This document shows positions 1 to 8,303 of a DNA stretch of 38,418 bases, piece after piece. How positions within the stretch are numbered: position 1 is the stretch's first letter; every line of letters starts with the position of its first letter. The stretch is from JALHSW01 sp038321755. Its GTDB lineage: Bacteria > Actinomycetota > Acidimicrobiia > IMCC26256 > PALSA-555. Both the position numbers and the translations under genes were made by a program. The stretch lies in assembly GCA_038321755.1 (NCBI GenBank), contig JBBQFJ010000013.1:1-38418 (forward strand), in the 5' to 3' direction. The notes beneath the pieces are model-generated. The model saw only the letters and a list, made by a program, of their open reading frames with translations. It was not told the origin of the DNA and ran no database searches.

Positions 1-28
1 TGTCCTGACGGTCGAGCTGTCCTGACGG
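1..28. repeat. Short direct repeat, 11 bp x 2, at window edge
   Basis: TGTCCTGACGG occurs at 1-11 and again at 18-28, a 17-base period. It lies just downstream of the mnmA stop codon on the minus strand and may continue beyond the window. It is one of several short tandem duplications at gene ends in this window. No function can be assigned. Confidence 0.6.
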
Positions 29-35
29 ACGATGG

Positions 36-1061
36 TCAGGCCGCGATGCCACCGCCGAGCACGGTGTCGCCGTCGTAGAACGCGACCACCTGACCCGAGG
101 CGATGCGGGTCATCGGCGCACGCAGCCGCACGACCTCACCGTCGATCGAGCCGATCCCGGGGCGGCCGTGCGCCCGGGTCTGCACACCAACCAGCGCATC
201 CGGCGCCGGCGCGCGACCCGCCCAGCACAGGTCTCGCACGACGAGCTCGTCGCTCTGCAGGTCGTCGCGCGTGCCGATCGTGACCGTCGCCGCGCTCGCA
301 TCGACGGCGACGACGTACCGCGGCTCACCCAGGGCGATGCCGAGTCCTCGACGCTGGCCCACCGTGAAGCCGGCAACCCCCTCGTGGCGGGCCACCACTG
401 CTCCGTCCGTGTCGATTATCGGGCCCGATCGGGGCACGGCGCGGGCATCCACGAAGTCGCGTCGGTCCTCGCGCCGCACGAAGCACACGTCCATGCTCTC
501 GGGCTTCGTCGCCGTCCGCAGGCCGAGCCGGGCCGCGTGGGCGCGCACCTCGGCCTTGGTGATCTCCCCGATCGGCAGGAGCGTGCGCGCGAGCTCGTGC
601 TGTCCGAGCATGTAGAGGACGTACGACTGGTCCTTGCCCGGGTCGACCCCGCGGCGGAGGTACCGCGTGCCGTCGTCGGCCCGATGCACCCGCGCGTGGT
701 GTCCGGTTGCCATGGCATCGAACCCGAGCGCGTCGGCGCGGGCGAGCAGCTCCCCGAACTTGATCGACCGGTTGCACTCGACGCACGGGTTGGGTGTGTT
801 CCCGCTGGCGTACGACTCGACGTAGGGAGCGACCACCGCGTCCTCGAACGCCTCGCTGAGGTTGAAGACGTAGTGCGGGATGTCGAGCTGCGCCGCGACC
901 CGCCGTGCGTCTTCGACGTCGGCGACGCTGCAGCACCCGGAATCCGTCTCGCCGCCCCAGAGCCGGAGCGTGACGCCGGTGACCTGGTGACCCGCCTCGA
1001 GCAGCATCGCGGCCGCGACCGACGAGTCGACGCCACCACTCATCGCGATGAGGACGTTCAT
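36..1061 (-). CDS. mnmA: tRNA-specific 2-thiouridylase MnmA
   Basis: Cytoplasmic enzyme that thiolates U34 of Lys, Glu and Gln tRNAs, using ATP and sulfur relayed from a cysteine desulfurase. The 341-residue product, normal for the family, opens with the PP-loop signature AMSGGVDSSVAA. The catalytic cysteine pair is visible in NPCVECN (near residue 100) and in the later DVCFV segment. GKDQSYVLYML and the TVGQRRGLGIA block are also typical. The ATG at 1061 is chosen because it immediately precedes the PP-loop and overlaps the upstream desulfurase stop as ATGA, implying translational coupling. Longer in-frame extension reads into the desulfurase and looks like out-of-frame noise. Identification is firm. 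Confidence 0.96.
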   Translation of the reverse strand: MNVLIAMSGGVDSSVAAAMLLEAGHQVTGVTLRLWGGETDSGCCSVADVEDARRVAAQLDIPHYVFNLSEAFEDAVVAPYVESYASGNTPNPCVECNRSIKFGELLARADALGFDAMATGHHARVHRADDGTRYLRRGVDPGKDQSYVLYMLGQHELARTLLPIGEITKAEVRAHAARLGLRTATKPESMDVCFVRREDRRDFVDARAVPRSGPIIDTDGAVVARHEGVAGFTVGQRRGLGIALGEPRYVVAVDASAATVTIGTRDDLQSDELVVRDLCWAGRAPAPDALVGVQTRAHGRPGIGSIDGEVVRLRAPMTRIASGQVVAFYDGDTVLGGGIAA

Positions 1062-2233
1062 CGTGCGGCGACCGGGGCCGCGCGGAGCGCTTCGACCGCG
1101 GTGGGGACGAGCTCGAGTGCCGCGTCGACGTCGACGTCGGTGGAGGCGAAGCCCAGGCTCAGCCGGATCGACGAGAGCGCGTCGGTGCGGGGCACTCCCA
1201 TCGCGGCGAGCACGTGCGACGGCTCGGTGGCGCCCGACGAGCACGACGATCCCGCAGCGGCGCACAGACCGACGCGGTCGAGCGCGACCAGGAGCATCTC
1301 GGCGTCGACGCCAGGGATGCGGACGTGTGCGTTCCCGGCCACCTTCACCAAGCGGTCACCGTTCTCGAAGCACCCTTCGATGCGGCTCGACAGTCCGTGG
1401 ACGAGTCGGTCGCGCAGCACGGCGACGCGCGCGACGTCGGCGGTCCGCTGCTCGACGGTGATCCGCAGCGCAGTGGCCATGGCGACCGCGCCCGCGACGT
1501 TCACCGTGCCGGCGCGCAGACCACGCTCCTGGCCACCGCCTTCGAGCAGCGGCTGCAGCGGGACCCCATCGCGAGCGACGAGCGCGCCCGTCCCCTTGGG
1601 TCCGCCGAACTTGTGGGCCGACACCGACAGGAGTCGAGCCGGCGCCGCCAACGACGCGACGTCGACCCACGGGACCGCCTGGACGGCATCGGTGTGGAGC
1701 ACCGCACGGGGCGCCTGCTCGGTGACGAGCGCAGCGATCTGGTCGAGCGGCTGGATCGTGCCGACCTCGTTGTTCACCAACATGACGGAGACGACGACGG
1801 TGGCGTCGTCGAGGGCCTCGGCGAGCGCGTCGAGATCCACGAGACCTGCGCGTGTGGCGGGCACGCGGGTGACCCGGAACCCCTCCAGCTCCAGTCGGTC
1901 GCATGCCGCGAGGACTGCCTTGTGCTCGAACGCGCAGGTGACGACGCCGTCCCCGAGCCCGGCGGCTCGGGCCGCTCGAGCCGCCCCCTCGATCCCGAGG
2001 TTGTCGGCCTCGGTGCCACCGGCCGTGAACACCACCTCACCGGGCTCGGCGCCCAGCGCCGTGGCCACGACCTCTCGGGCCGCTTCGAGGGCCGTCTTCG
2101 CCGCCCGGGCCGCGGCGTGGCCTCCGGAGGGATTGGCGAAGGAATCGGACAGGAACGGGAGCATCGCGGCGACCGCCTCGGGCCGCACCGGAGTGCTCGC
2201 GGCGTAGTCGAGGTACACGAGGTCGGAGGCCAC
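1058..2233 (-). CDS. iscS: Cysteine desulfurase (IscS/NifS family)
   Basis: PLP enzyme that takes sulfur from cysteine as a persulfide. Coupling to mnmA by a 4-base ATGA overlap suggests tRNA thiolation is one destination; Fe-S assembly is also possible. The 391-residue protein starts VYLDYAASTPV. It carries the PLP lysine in SAHKFGGPKG (near residue 200) and the mobile-loop cysteine in AAGSSCSSGATEPSHVL (near residue 325), as in class I desulfurases. The GTG start at 2233 is supported by TAGACT exactly seven bases upstream, the leaderless arrangement repeated in this window. Family is certain; the gene symbol is the generic one. Confidence 0.94.
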   Translation of the reverse strand: MASDLVYLDYAASTPVRPEAVAAMLPFLSDSFANPSGGHAAARAAKTALEAAREVVATALGAEPGEVVFTAGGTEADNLGIEGAARAARAAGLGDGVVTCAFEHKAVLAACDRLELEGFRVTRVPATRAGLVDLDALAEALDDATVVVSVMLVNNEVGTIQPLDQIAALVTEQAPRAVLHTDAVQAVPWVDVASLAAPARLLSVSAHKFGGPKGTGALVARDGVPLQPLLEGGGQERGLRAGTVNVAGAVAMATALRITVEQRTADVARVAVLRDRLVHGLSSRIEGCFENGDRLVKVAGNAHVRIPGVDAEMLLVALDRVGLCAAAGSSCSSGATEPSHVLAAMGVPRTDALSSIRLSLGFASTDVDVDAALELVPTAVEALRAAPVAAR

Positions 2234-2246
2234 GAGACCCAGTCTA
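2234..2246 (-). promoter_or_regulatory. Leaderless-type promoter of iscS-mnmA
   Basis: On the minus strand TAGACT (2246-2241) is followed by seven bases and then the GTG start. This would put the transcript start at or next to the start codon. No Shine-Dalgarno sequence is visible. Inferred from motif and spacing only. Confidence 0.55.
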
Positions 2247-2324
2247 CGAGCCAGTTTCGGCGGCTCCTCCGAGAGTGCCCGGGGTCACGGAATAACTGTC
2301 ATACCCCCCGGCGATACTCCTGAC

Positions 2325-2579
2325 ATGAGCACGCAGCTGCATCTCGTCGACACCGGGGACGCCCCGGCTTCCCGCCCAGTCGCGAGGCCGGCGCGCGCGA
2401 GGCCGGCGCGGCGGGCCCGAGTGGTCAAGACCCCCAAGAACCGCCGGGCGGCCCGGTGGCACACCGAGTGGCGCCTCGACGACCGCACCCGCCAGGTCGG
2501 TCAGCAAGGGGTCGCGGCCGCCCGTCAGGCCTTGGCCGAAGCCCGTCGCCCCGAGGCCCAGCTCCCCCGCGCGAGCTAG
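2325..2579 (+). CDS. Small basic protein, conserved-looking, unknown function
   Basis: An 84-residue protein with a disordered, Arg/Pro/Ala-rich first half, then a compact end containing WRLDDRTRQVGQQGVAAARQAL, which looks like an amphipathic helix. I recall similar short proteins with a WRLD-HTR-VGR-GV motif in other actinobacteria, but cannot confirm this here. GATACT lies six bases upstream of the ATG, consistent with leaderless expression. It is divergent from iscS and convergent with the amidase gene. A frame on the opposite strand (2244-2618) is the competing reading; I prefer the plus frame for its start context and motif. Function unknown. Confidence 0.6.
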   Translation: MSTQLHLVDTGDAPASRPVARPARARPARRARVVKTPKNRRAARWHTEWRLDDRTRQVGQQGVAAARQALAEARRPEAQLPRAS

Positions 2580-2634
2580 CGCCGCGCCATCCCCCGCCAT
2601 TCCATCCGAGAGAATCAAGTCGGCCCAGGGGCCG

Positions 2635-4917
2635 CTAACCGGCCGGGGCGCCCCGCACCGACTTGAGCTGCTGGGATCCCAGCGACCACCACGGGCCCCA
2701 CGCGCCGGCCTGGTACTTGATCGCCATCGCCGTGTCCCCGCCGACCTGCGTGAGCAGGAAGATGCCGCCGGCGCCGTCGCTCGCGAGGGCCGGGTCCGAG
2801 GTCGCGCCGTAACCCAACGTCGTCCAGCCGCCCCAGCTGGCCCGGAACTGGCGCACGCGGATCAACGTGTCCCCGACGCGCGCGGCCACGTGCACCGAAC
2901 CCTCCGTGTCGGTTGCCGACTCGGGATCCGAGGTCAGCCGCTCACCGAGCGCTGACCATCCGCCCCATGCGCCGTCGTAGAGCCTCGTCCAGAGGAAGTC
3001 GTCGGTCCCGCGTCCGAAGAGGTGCACGCGCCCGGAGCCGTCGACCGCAGCCGACGGGTCGGACGCGAGGCTGCCACCGAGGAACGTCCAGCCCGACCAC
3101 GCGCCGGCCGAGAAGGTGGCGGTGATGAACGACAGGTCCGTCCCGCGCAGGAAGAGGAAGACGTGTCCTGCTCCGTCCGCGACCAGCTCAGGGTCCGAGG
3201 TCCAGGTCCCGCCGAGCGAGGTCCACGCGGTCCACGCTCCCGCGGAGAACGAGCTCCACGAGGCAGACTTGTCGGCCGCGCGTCCGACGAGGACGAGCTT
3301 CCCGCTGCTGTCGGCGACGAGCGCAGGATCCGAGGTCCACGAACCGCCGCGGGACGTCCAGGCCGACCACGTCGTCCCGTCGTACGTGGCCGTCCAGTAC
3401 GCGTTGTCGGTGCCGCGCGTGGCCGCGACGATCTGTCCGGGTGCCGGTGAGGCCGCGACGATCTTCGACGTGCTCGTCCCGCCGATGTCCTGCCATGGCT
3501 GCCATGCGCTGCCGTCGAACGAGGCGGTCGTGACGGTCCCCGCCGGGGTGCGCCCGAGCACCTGCATCTTGCCGGGAGTCGGTGACACCGCGGCACCGAA
3601 CGACACCTCGACCGCGGGTGCCAACGGCGGGATCACGATGCCCGACTGCACCTGATCGCGGAGCGCAGGAAGCTGCGGGTAGAAGGTGTTGCCGGGGCAC
3701 GCCGTCTGGTCGACGTCGCGATGCCCGACGATCGCGCTCGGCAACGTGATGTTGGTCCCCACCGGCCACTGCTGGCAGTTGCACGGCGACGAGAGCACCG
3801 TCGTGCTGAAGCCCGCCGCCGGGTTGATCCGGGCGACGCTGAGACGCCAGCGCAGCAGATGCACGAGCGAGTTCCACTGGGCCGCCGGTGCGTTGATCCT
3901 CGTGTAGTCGCCGATGATCGCGACCCCGGTGGACGCGGTGTTGAAGCCACCTGCGTGGCCGCCGATCACCGGCTTGTCGACGCCGCCCGCGCGACCCTCG
4001 AAGATCTGACCGAACCGGTCGACGAGGAAGTTGTACGCGATGTCGCAGTAGCCGAGCGCGTCGAGCTCGTACGACTGGATCGCGCGCACGATCGCGGGCG
4101 AGTCGCCCGGTCCGTAGCTGTTGCTGTTCACCGTGTGGTGCACGACTGCGAACTTGAGCCTGGGTGCATAGTCGACCGCGGAACAGGCGAACGGACGCGC
4201 GCCCCATTGCGCGCGGGTCGTCATCGCCGGCATGACGTCGCCGTTCCCGGGAGGCGAGGGCGGCGCGGGCGGCACGCACGCGCTGAGCACGAGGAGTCCG
4301 AGTGCCGCGAGCAGCAACGTGCGGCGACGACGACGCCACGGCGACCAGCCCATCGCGACCGCAATGAGGAGGAGCGCGACGGCGACGAGCGCTCCGGCGA
4401 AGAGATAGCGCTCCGGACCGCCGAGCTGCGGCGCGATCGTCCCGAGCGCGCCGGCCGAACCCGCGGGCACCCCGTTCGGTTGCGAGTCGACGGCCGCCAC
4501 CGACACGTCTGTGGCGGACCCATCGGTGACCTTCACCCGCACGGCCTGGGCATCGGTGCCCACCCAGACGGGCTCGGACCCGTGTGTCGGCACCGTCGCG
4601 GCGCGTTCCGCGTCCTTCGTACCCGGGTCGGTCTCGTTGCCGCTGTCGAGGGCGGTCGCCGCAGACCAGAGTCCTTCGCTGTCCCGGACCTCGACGGTGA
4701 ACGTGGTCTTGGCGTCACCCTTCCAGGTGACGCCGACCAGCGTGGCGTCGACCGGTGTCGCCTTCGACTGCCAGCCGGCATCGACGGTCTGGGCCGGAGC
4801 GACCGGGACGTCGGTGGTGGTGACCGGCGGTGGGTCGGTCGATTCGGTCGCCAGCACGGGCGTCCCGACGAAGAGCAGTGCGAAGGCAGGGAGGACGAGC
4901 AGTCGGCGAAGGCGCAT
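2635..4917 (-). CDS. Envelope PGRP-type amidase with internal membrane hairpin and C-terminal propeller-like repeats
   Basis: Predicted N-acetylmuramoyl-L-alanine amidase (amidase_2/PGRP fold), 760 residues. In order: signal peptide (1-22); an extracytoplasmic domain (about 30-165) of the type often preceding actinobacterial PGRP domains; a membrane segment (about 170-188); RRRRR; a second hydrophobic segment ending LLVLSAC, which resembles a lipobox; and the PGRP domain (about 230-415). Zinc ligands are present: HH at 260/261, H399 in GHRD and C407 in ACPG. Residues 440-760 hold about six repeats of roughly 47 residues with GAW-W--LGG---SDP----D--G---L--RG-D, resembling PLL/tectonin-like propellers. 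ATG 4917 is chosen because it starts the signal peptide; ATG 4944 is an alternative. Substrate is inferred. Confidence 0.85.
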   Translation of the reverse strand: MRLRRLLVLPAFALLFVGTPVLATESTDPPPVTTTDVPVAPAQTVDAGWQSKATPVDATLVGVTWKGDAKTTFTVEVRDSEGLWSAATALDSGNETDPGTKDAERAATVPTHGSEPVWVGTDAQAVRVKVTDGSATDVSVAAVDSQPNGVPAGSAGALGTIAPQLGGPERYLFAGALVAVALLLIAVAMGWSPWRRRRRTLLLAALGLLVLSACVPPAPPSPPGNGDVMPAMTTRAQWGARPFACSAVDYAPRLKFAVVHHTVNSNSYGPGDSPAIVRAIQSYELDALGYCDIAYNFLVDRFGQIFEGRAGGVDKPVIGGHAGGFNTASTGVAIIGDYTRINAPAAQWNSLVHLLRWRLSVARINPAAGFSTTVLSSPCNCQQWPVGTNITLPSAIVGHRDVDQTACPGNTFYPQLPALRDQVQSGIVIPPLAPAVEVSFGAAVSPTPGKMQVLGRTPAGTVTTASFDGSAWQPWQDIGGTSTSKIVAASPAPGQIVAATRGTDNAYWTATYDGTTWSAWTSRGGSWTSDPALVADSSGKLVLVGRAADKSASWSSFSAGAWTAWTSLGGTWTSDPELVADGAGHVFLFLRGTDLSFITATFSAGAWSGWTFLGGSLASDPSAAVDGSGRVHLFGRGTDDFLWTRLYDGAWGGWSALGERLTSDPESATDTEGSVHVAARVGDTLIRVRQFRASWGGWTTLGYGATSDPALASDGAGGIFLLTQVGGDTAMAIKYQAGAWGPWWSLGSQQLKSVRGAPAG

Positions 4918-5116
4918 GTGGGGTGGGATCCTCGGGCTGGTCATGAGCTCGTGCCGCGAGCTCTCGGCCGGTCTCCGCCCTCGACCAGTGTCGCGCGTGG
5001 GGGTGCTGTGGACAACGATCCGCGGACCGACCGATCTCACCCGAATCGTCTCAGAGAGATGGGTCAGAGGGATCGGGAGCCCTTTCCTCGCCTCGACCGG
5101 ATCGCGGACCCACCTC

Positions 5117-5129
5117 TACCCTCGTTCCC
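5117..5129 (+). promoter_or_regulatory. Leaderless-type promoter of methylmalonyl-CoA mutase
   Basis: TACCCT (5117-5122) is followed by seven bases and the ATG at 5130, with no Shine-Dalgarno sequence. It lies in the 212-base divergent region between the amidase and mutase genes, which otherwise shows nothing recognisable and no B12 riboswitch. Confidence 0.5.
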
Positions 5130-7274
5130 ATGGCAGATGGTCCCAAGGGCGACGGGCACACGATCGAGCAGTGGGAGGCGCTGGCGAGCAAGGAGCTCGG
5201 TGGCGACGGCCCTGCCCGGCTCGTCTGGGACACGCCGGAAGGGATCCCGGTCCAACCGCTCTACACGGAGGCCGACCTCGAGGGGCTGGCCAGCGTCGGC
5301 ACGCTCCCCGGCTTCGACCCCTACGTCCGGGGCGTGCGGGCGACCATGTACGCCAACCGTCCGTGGACGATCCGTCAGTATGCGGGCTTCTCGACGGCCG
5401 AGGAGTCCAACGCCTTCTATCGGGCCAACCTCGCGGCCGGCCAGAAGGGCCTCTCGGTCGCATTCGACCTCGCGACGCACCGGGGCTACGACAGCGACCA
5501 TCCCCGCGTCGTCGGCGACGTGGGCAAGGCCGGAGTCGCGATCGACTCGGTCGAGGACATGAAGATCCTCTTCGACGGCATCCCCCTCGACGAGATGTCG
5601 GTCTCGATGACGATGAACGGCGCGGTCCTCCCCGTCCTCGCGGGATACATCGTCGCCGCCGAGGAGCAGGGCGTCACCGAGGACAAGCTCGCCGGGACGA
5701 TCCAGAACGACATCCTCAAGGAGTTCATGGTCCGCAACACCTACATCTACCCGCCCGAACCGAGCATGCGGATCGTCGCCGACATCATCGAGTACACGTC
5801 GGAGAAGATGCCGAAGTTCAACTCGATCTCGATCTCCGGCTACCACATGCAAGAAGCCGGCGCGACGGCCGTGCAGGAGCTCGCATTCACGCTGGCCGAC
5901 GGTCACGACTACGTGCGCGCAGCGATCGAGCGCGGACTCGACGTCGATGCGTTCGCCGGACGCTTGTCCTTCTTCTTCGCGATCGGCATGAACTTCTTCA
6001 TGGAGGTCGCGAAGCTGCGTGCCGCGCGCCTGCTGTGGTCGCGGATCATGTCGGAGTTCAACCCCAAGAAGCCCGGCTCGCTGATGCTGCGGACGCACTG
6101 TCAGACCTCGGGCGTCTCACTCACCGCGCAGGACCCGTACAACAACATCGTGCGCACGACGGTCGAGGCGCTCGCTGCGGTCCTCGGTGGCACGCAGAGC
6201 TTGCACACGAACAGCTTCGACGAGGCGATCGCGCTGCCGACCGAGTTCTCCGCCCGGATCGCGCGCAACACGCAGCTGATCCTCGCCGAGGAGACGGGCG
6301 TCACCCACACCGTCGATCCGCTCGGTGGCTCGTACTACGTCGAGGCACTGACGAGCTCGCTCGCCACGCACGCCTGGGACCTCATCCAGGAGGTGGAAGG
6401 CCTGGGCGGCATGACCAAGGCGGTCGAGTCCGGCATGCCGAAGCTCCGCATCGAGGAGGCCGCGGCTCGCCGCCAAGCCGCCGTGGATCGCGGCGAGGAG
6501 GTGATCGTCGGGGTGAACAAGTACCGCCTCGAGGAGGAGGCCGACCTCGACATCCGCGACGTCGACAACACGGCGGTCCGGGAGTCCCAGCTCGAGCGGC
6601 TCGCCCAGGTCAAGGCCGACCGCGACCCGGTTCGGGTGCAAGAGGCGCTGGAGCGCCTCACCGAAGGGGCTCGCGGCACCGGCAACCTCCTCGCGCTCTC
6701 GGTCGACGCGTCGCGCGCCCGGGCCACGGTCGGTGAGATCTCCGACGCCCTCGAGCAGGTGTTCTCGCGTCACCGTGCGCAGGTCCGTACGATCGCGGGC
6801 GTGTACGGCAGCGCGTTCGAGGGCGACGAGGGCTACGCGAAGGTGCGCGCCGACGTCGACGCGTTCGCGGCATCCGAAGGTCGTCAACCCCGCATGCTCG
6901 TCGTGAAGATGGGTCAGGACGGTCACGATCGCGGCGCCAAGGTGATCGCCACCGCGTTCGCGGATCTCGGCTTCGATGTCGACGTCGGTCCCCTCTTCCA
7001 GACGCCCGAAGAGGCGGCACGCGATGCCATCGAGAACGACGTCCACGTCGTCGGCGTGAGCAGCCAGGCCGCGGGGCACAAGGTGCTCGTCCCCGAGCTC
7101 ATCGCGCAGCTGCGAAAGCAGGGTGGCGACGAGATCCTCGTGGTCTGCGGCGGCGTGATCCCCCCGCAGGACTACGAGTTCCTGCGGGACGCCGGCGTCG
7201 CCGCGGTGTTCGGTCCTGGCACGAACATCCCCGACGCCGCCGCGAAGGTCCTCGCCCTCCTCCGTCGTTCTTGA
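5130..7274 (+). CDS. mutB: Methylmalonyl-CoA mutase, catalytic subunit with B12 domain
   Basis: Adenosylcobalamin-dependent mutase interconverting L-methylmalonyl-CoA and succinyl-CoA in propionate and odd-chain metabolism. The 714-residue protein has the TIM-barrel part (about 20-540), with MYANRPWTIRQYAGFS carrying the substrate-site Tyr74 and the classic FDLATHRGYDSDHPR and QTSGVSLTAQDPYNN blocks. The C-terminal B12 domain has D597-G-H599-D-R-G602, the DxHxxG motif that supplies the lower-axial histidine. The Tyr in the MYA motif favours methylmalonyl- over isobutyryl-CoA specificity. No small subunit gene lies beside it, so it may work as a homodimer or pair with a distant subunit. The stop overlaps the meaB ATG by one base (TGATG). 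The symbol is the conventional large-subunit name. Confidence 0.95.
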   Translation: MADGPKGDGHTIEQWEALASKELGGDGPARLVWDTPEGIPVQPLYTEADLEGLASVGTLPGFDPYVRGVRATMYANRPWTIRQYAGFSTAEESNAFYRANLAAGQKGLSVAFDLATHRGYDSDHPRVVGDVGKAGVAIDSVEDMKILFDGIPLDEMSVSMTMNGAVLPVLAGYIVAAEEQGVTEDKLAGTIQNDILKEFMVRNTYIYPPEPSMRIVADIIEYTSEKMPKFNSISISGYHMQEAGATAVQELAFTLADGHDYVRAAIERGLDVDAFAGRLSFFFAIGMNFFMEVAKLRAARLLWSRIMSEFNPKKPGSLMLRTHCQTSGVSLTAQDPYNNIVRTTVEALAAVLGGTQSLHTNSFDEAIALPTEFSARIARNTQLILAEETGVTHTVDPLGGSYYVEALTSSLATHAWDLIQEVEGLGGMTKAVESGMPKLRIEEAAARRQAAVDRGEEVIVGVNKYRLEEEADLDIRDVDNTAVRESQLERLAQVKADRDPVRVQEALERLTEGARGTGNLLALSVDASRARATVGEISDALEQVFSRHRAQVRTIAGVYGSAFEGDEGYAKVRADVDAFAASEGRQPRMLVVKMGQDGHDRGAKVIATAFADLGFDVDVGPLFQTPEEAARDAIENDVHVVGVSSQAAGHKVLVPELIAQLRKQGGDEILVVCGGVIPPQDYEFLRDAGVAAVFGPGTNIPDAAAKVLALLRRS

Positions 7275-8263
7275 TGAGCGAGCTCGCAGCCGGGCTGCTC
7301 GACGGGGACCGCCGCGCCCTGGCTCGTGCGATCACCCTGGTCGAGTCGACCCGTGCCGATCATCGACCCGATGCCGACGCCCTGCTCACGGAGGTCATGC
7401 CCCGCACCGGTGGGGCGCTCCGCATCGGGATCTCGGGCGCACCCGGTGCCGGCAAGTCGACGCTGATCGAAGCCATCGGGCTCCAGCTCGTCGACGCCGG
7501 TCGACGCGTCGCCGTCCTCGCGGTCGACCCCTCGAGCACGCGCACCGGTGGCTCGATCCTCGGCGACAAGACGCGCATGGAAGAGCTCGTCCGACGCCCC
7601 GAGGCATTCGTGCGACCGTCGCCGACCGGCGGCACGCTGGGCGGCGTCACGCGCCACACGCGTGAGGCGATGCTCTGCTGCGAAGCCGCCGGCTTCGACG
7701 TGGTGATCGTCGAGACGGTCGGCGTCGGGCAGTCGGAGGTCGCCGTCGAGGGGATGGTCGATTGCTTCCTCCTCGTGATCGCACCCGCGGGTGGCGACGA
7801 GCTCCAGGGCATCAAGCGCGGCATCATGGAGCTCGCCGACATCGTCGTCGTCAACAAGGACGACGGCGATCTCGCCCCGATCGCGCAGGCCACCGCCGCC
7901 GACTACGCGAACGCTCTCCACCTCGTCCGACCGAAGACGACCGCCTGGGAAGCCCACGTGCTCAGCGCGTCGGCCATCGAGCACCGCGGCGTCACCGAGA
8001 TCTGGGACACGGTCGAGGCACACCACCGAGCGCTGGACTCGTCGGGCGACCTGGCCCGCCGACGGGCGGAGCAGTCCCGGGCCTGGCTCTGGGCCGAGGT
8101 CGGCGCCTCGCTCCTCGGGCGGTTGCACGCCGATCCGGCCGCCGCAGCCGCGGCCACGGCGCTCGAGCCCGAGGTCGTGGCCGGCCGGGTCCCCCCGCCG
8201 GTGGCAGCAGCACGGATCCTCGACGCCTTCACGGATCCGGAGCGCAGGTCCCGACGCAAATAG
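7274..8263 (+). CDS. meaB: MeaB GTPase, methylmalonyl-CoA mutase chaperone
   Basis: G-protein metallochaperone that gates adenosylcobalamin loading of the mutase and protects it from inactivation. The 329-residue product has the P-loop GAPGAGKST (Lys61), VDPSSTRTGGSILGDKTRM, the Walker-B-like VETVGVGQSEVAV and the base-recognition NKDDGD (NKxD). ATG 7274 is chosen because it overlaps the mutase stop (TGATG), giving tight coupling; a TTG one codon upstream is also open. The adjacent partner gene makes the assignment strong. Confidence 0.95.
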   Translation: MSELAAGLLDGDRRALARAITLVESTRADHRPDADALLTEVMPRTGGALRIGISGAPGAGKSTLIEAIGLQLVDAGRRVAVLAVDPSSTRTGGSILGDKTRMEELVRRPEAFVRPSPTGGTLGGVTRHTREAMLCCEAAGFDVVIVETVGVGQSEVAVEGMVDCFLLVIAPAGGDELQGIKRGIMELADIVVVNKDDGDLAPIAQATAADYANALHLVRPKTTAWEAHVLSASAIEHRGVTEIWDTVEAHHRALDSSGDLARRRAEQSRAWLWAEVGASLLGRLHADPAAAAAATALEPEVVAGRVPPPVAAARILDAFTDPERRSRRK

Positions 8264-8303
8264 CCCTCAGGTCGGCCCGGGATCGGGCCGAAACCTGGGC
8301 GGC

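Noticed and set aside
2244..2618. Minus-strand frame of 124 codons opposite the small basic protein
   Set aside because: It has no family resemblance and weaker start context than the plus-strand frame with GATACT upstream. Some doubt remains.
2622..2633. GGCCC-AG-GGGCC as a terminator between the small gene and the amidase gene
   Set aside because: The loop of two bases is too small and no T-run follows.
4351..4353. Internal ATG (M189) as the start of a separate lipoprotein amidase gene
   Set aside because: The frame is continuous with the upstream signal peptide and domain, and no Shine-Dalgarno lies before this ATG. The lipobox idea is kept as a finding, not a gene call.
4918..5129. Cobalamin riboswitch upstream of the mutase gene
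   Set aside because: I could not find a B12 box or the required conserved core, and the start looks leaderless. A covariance search would settle this.
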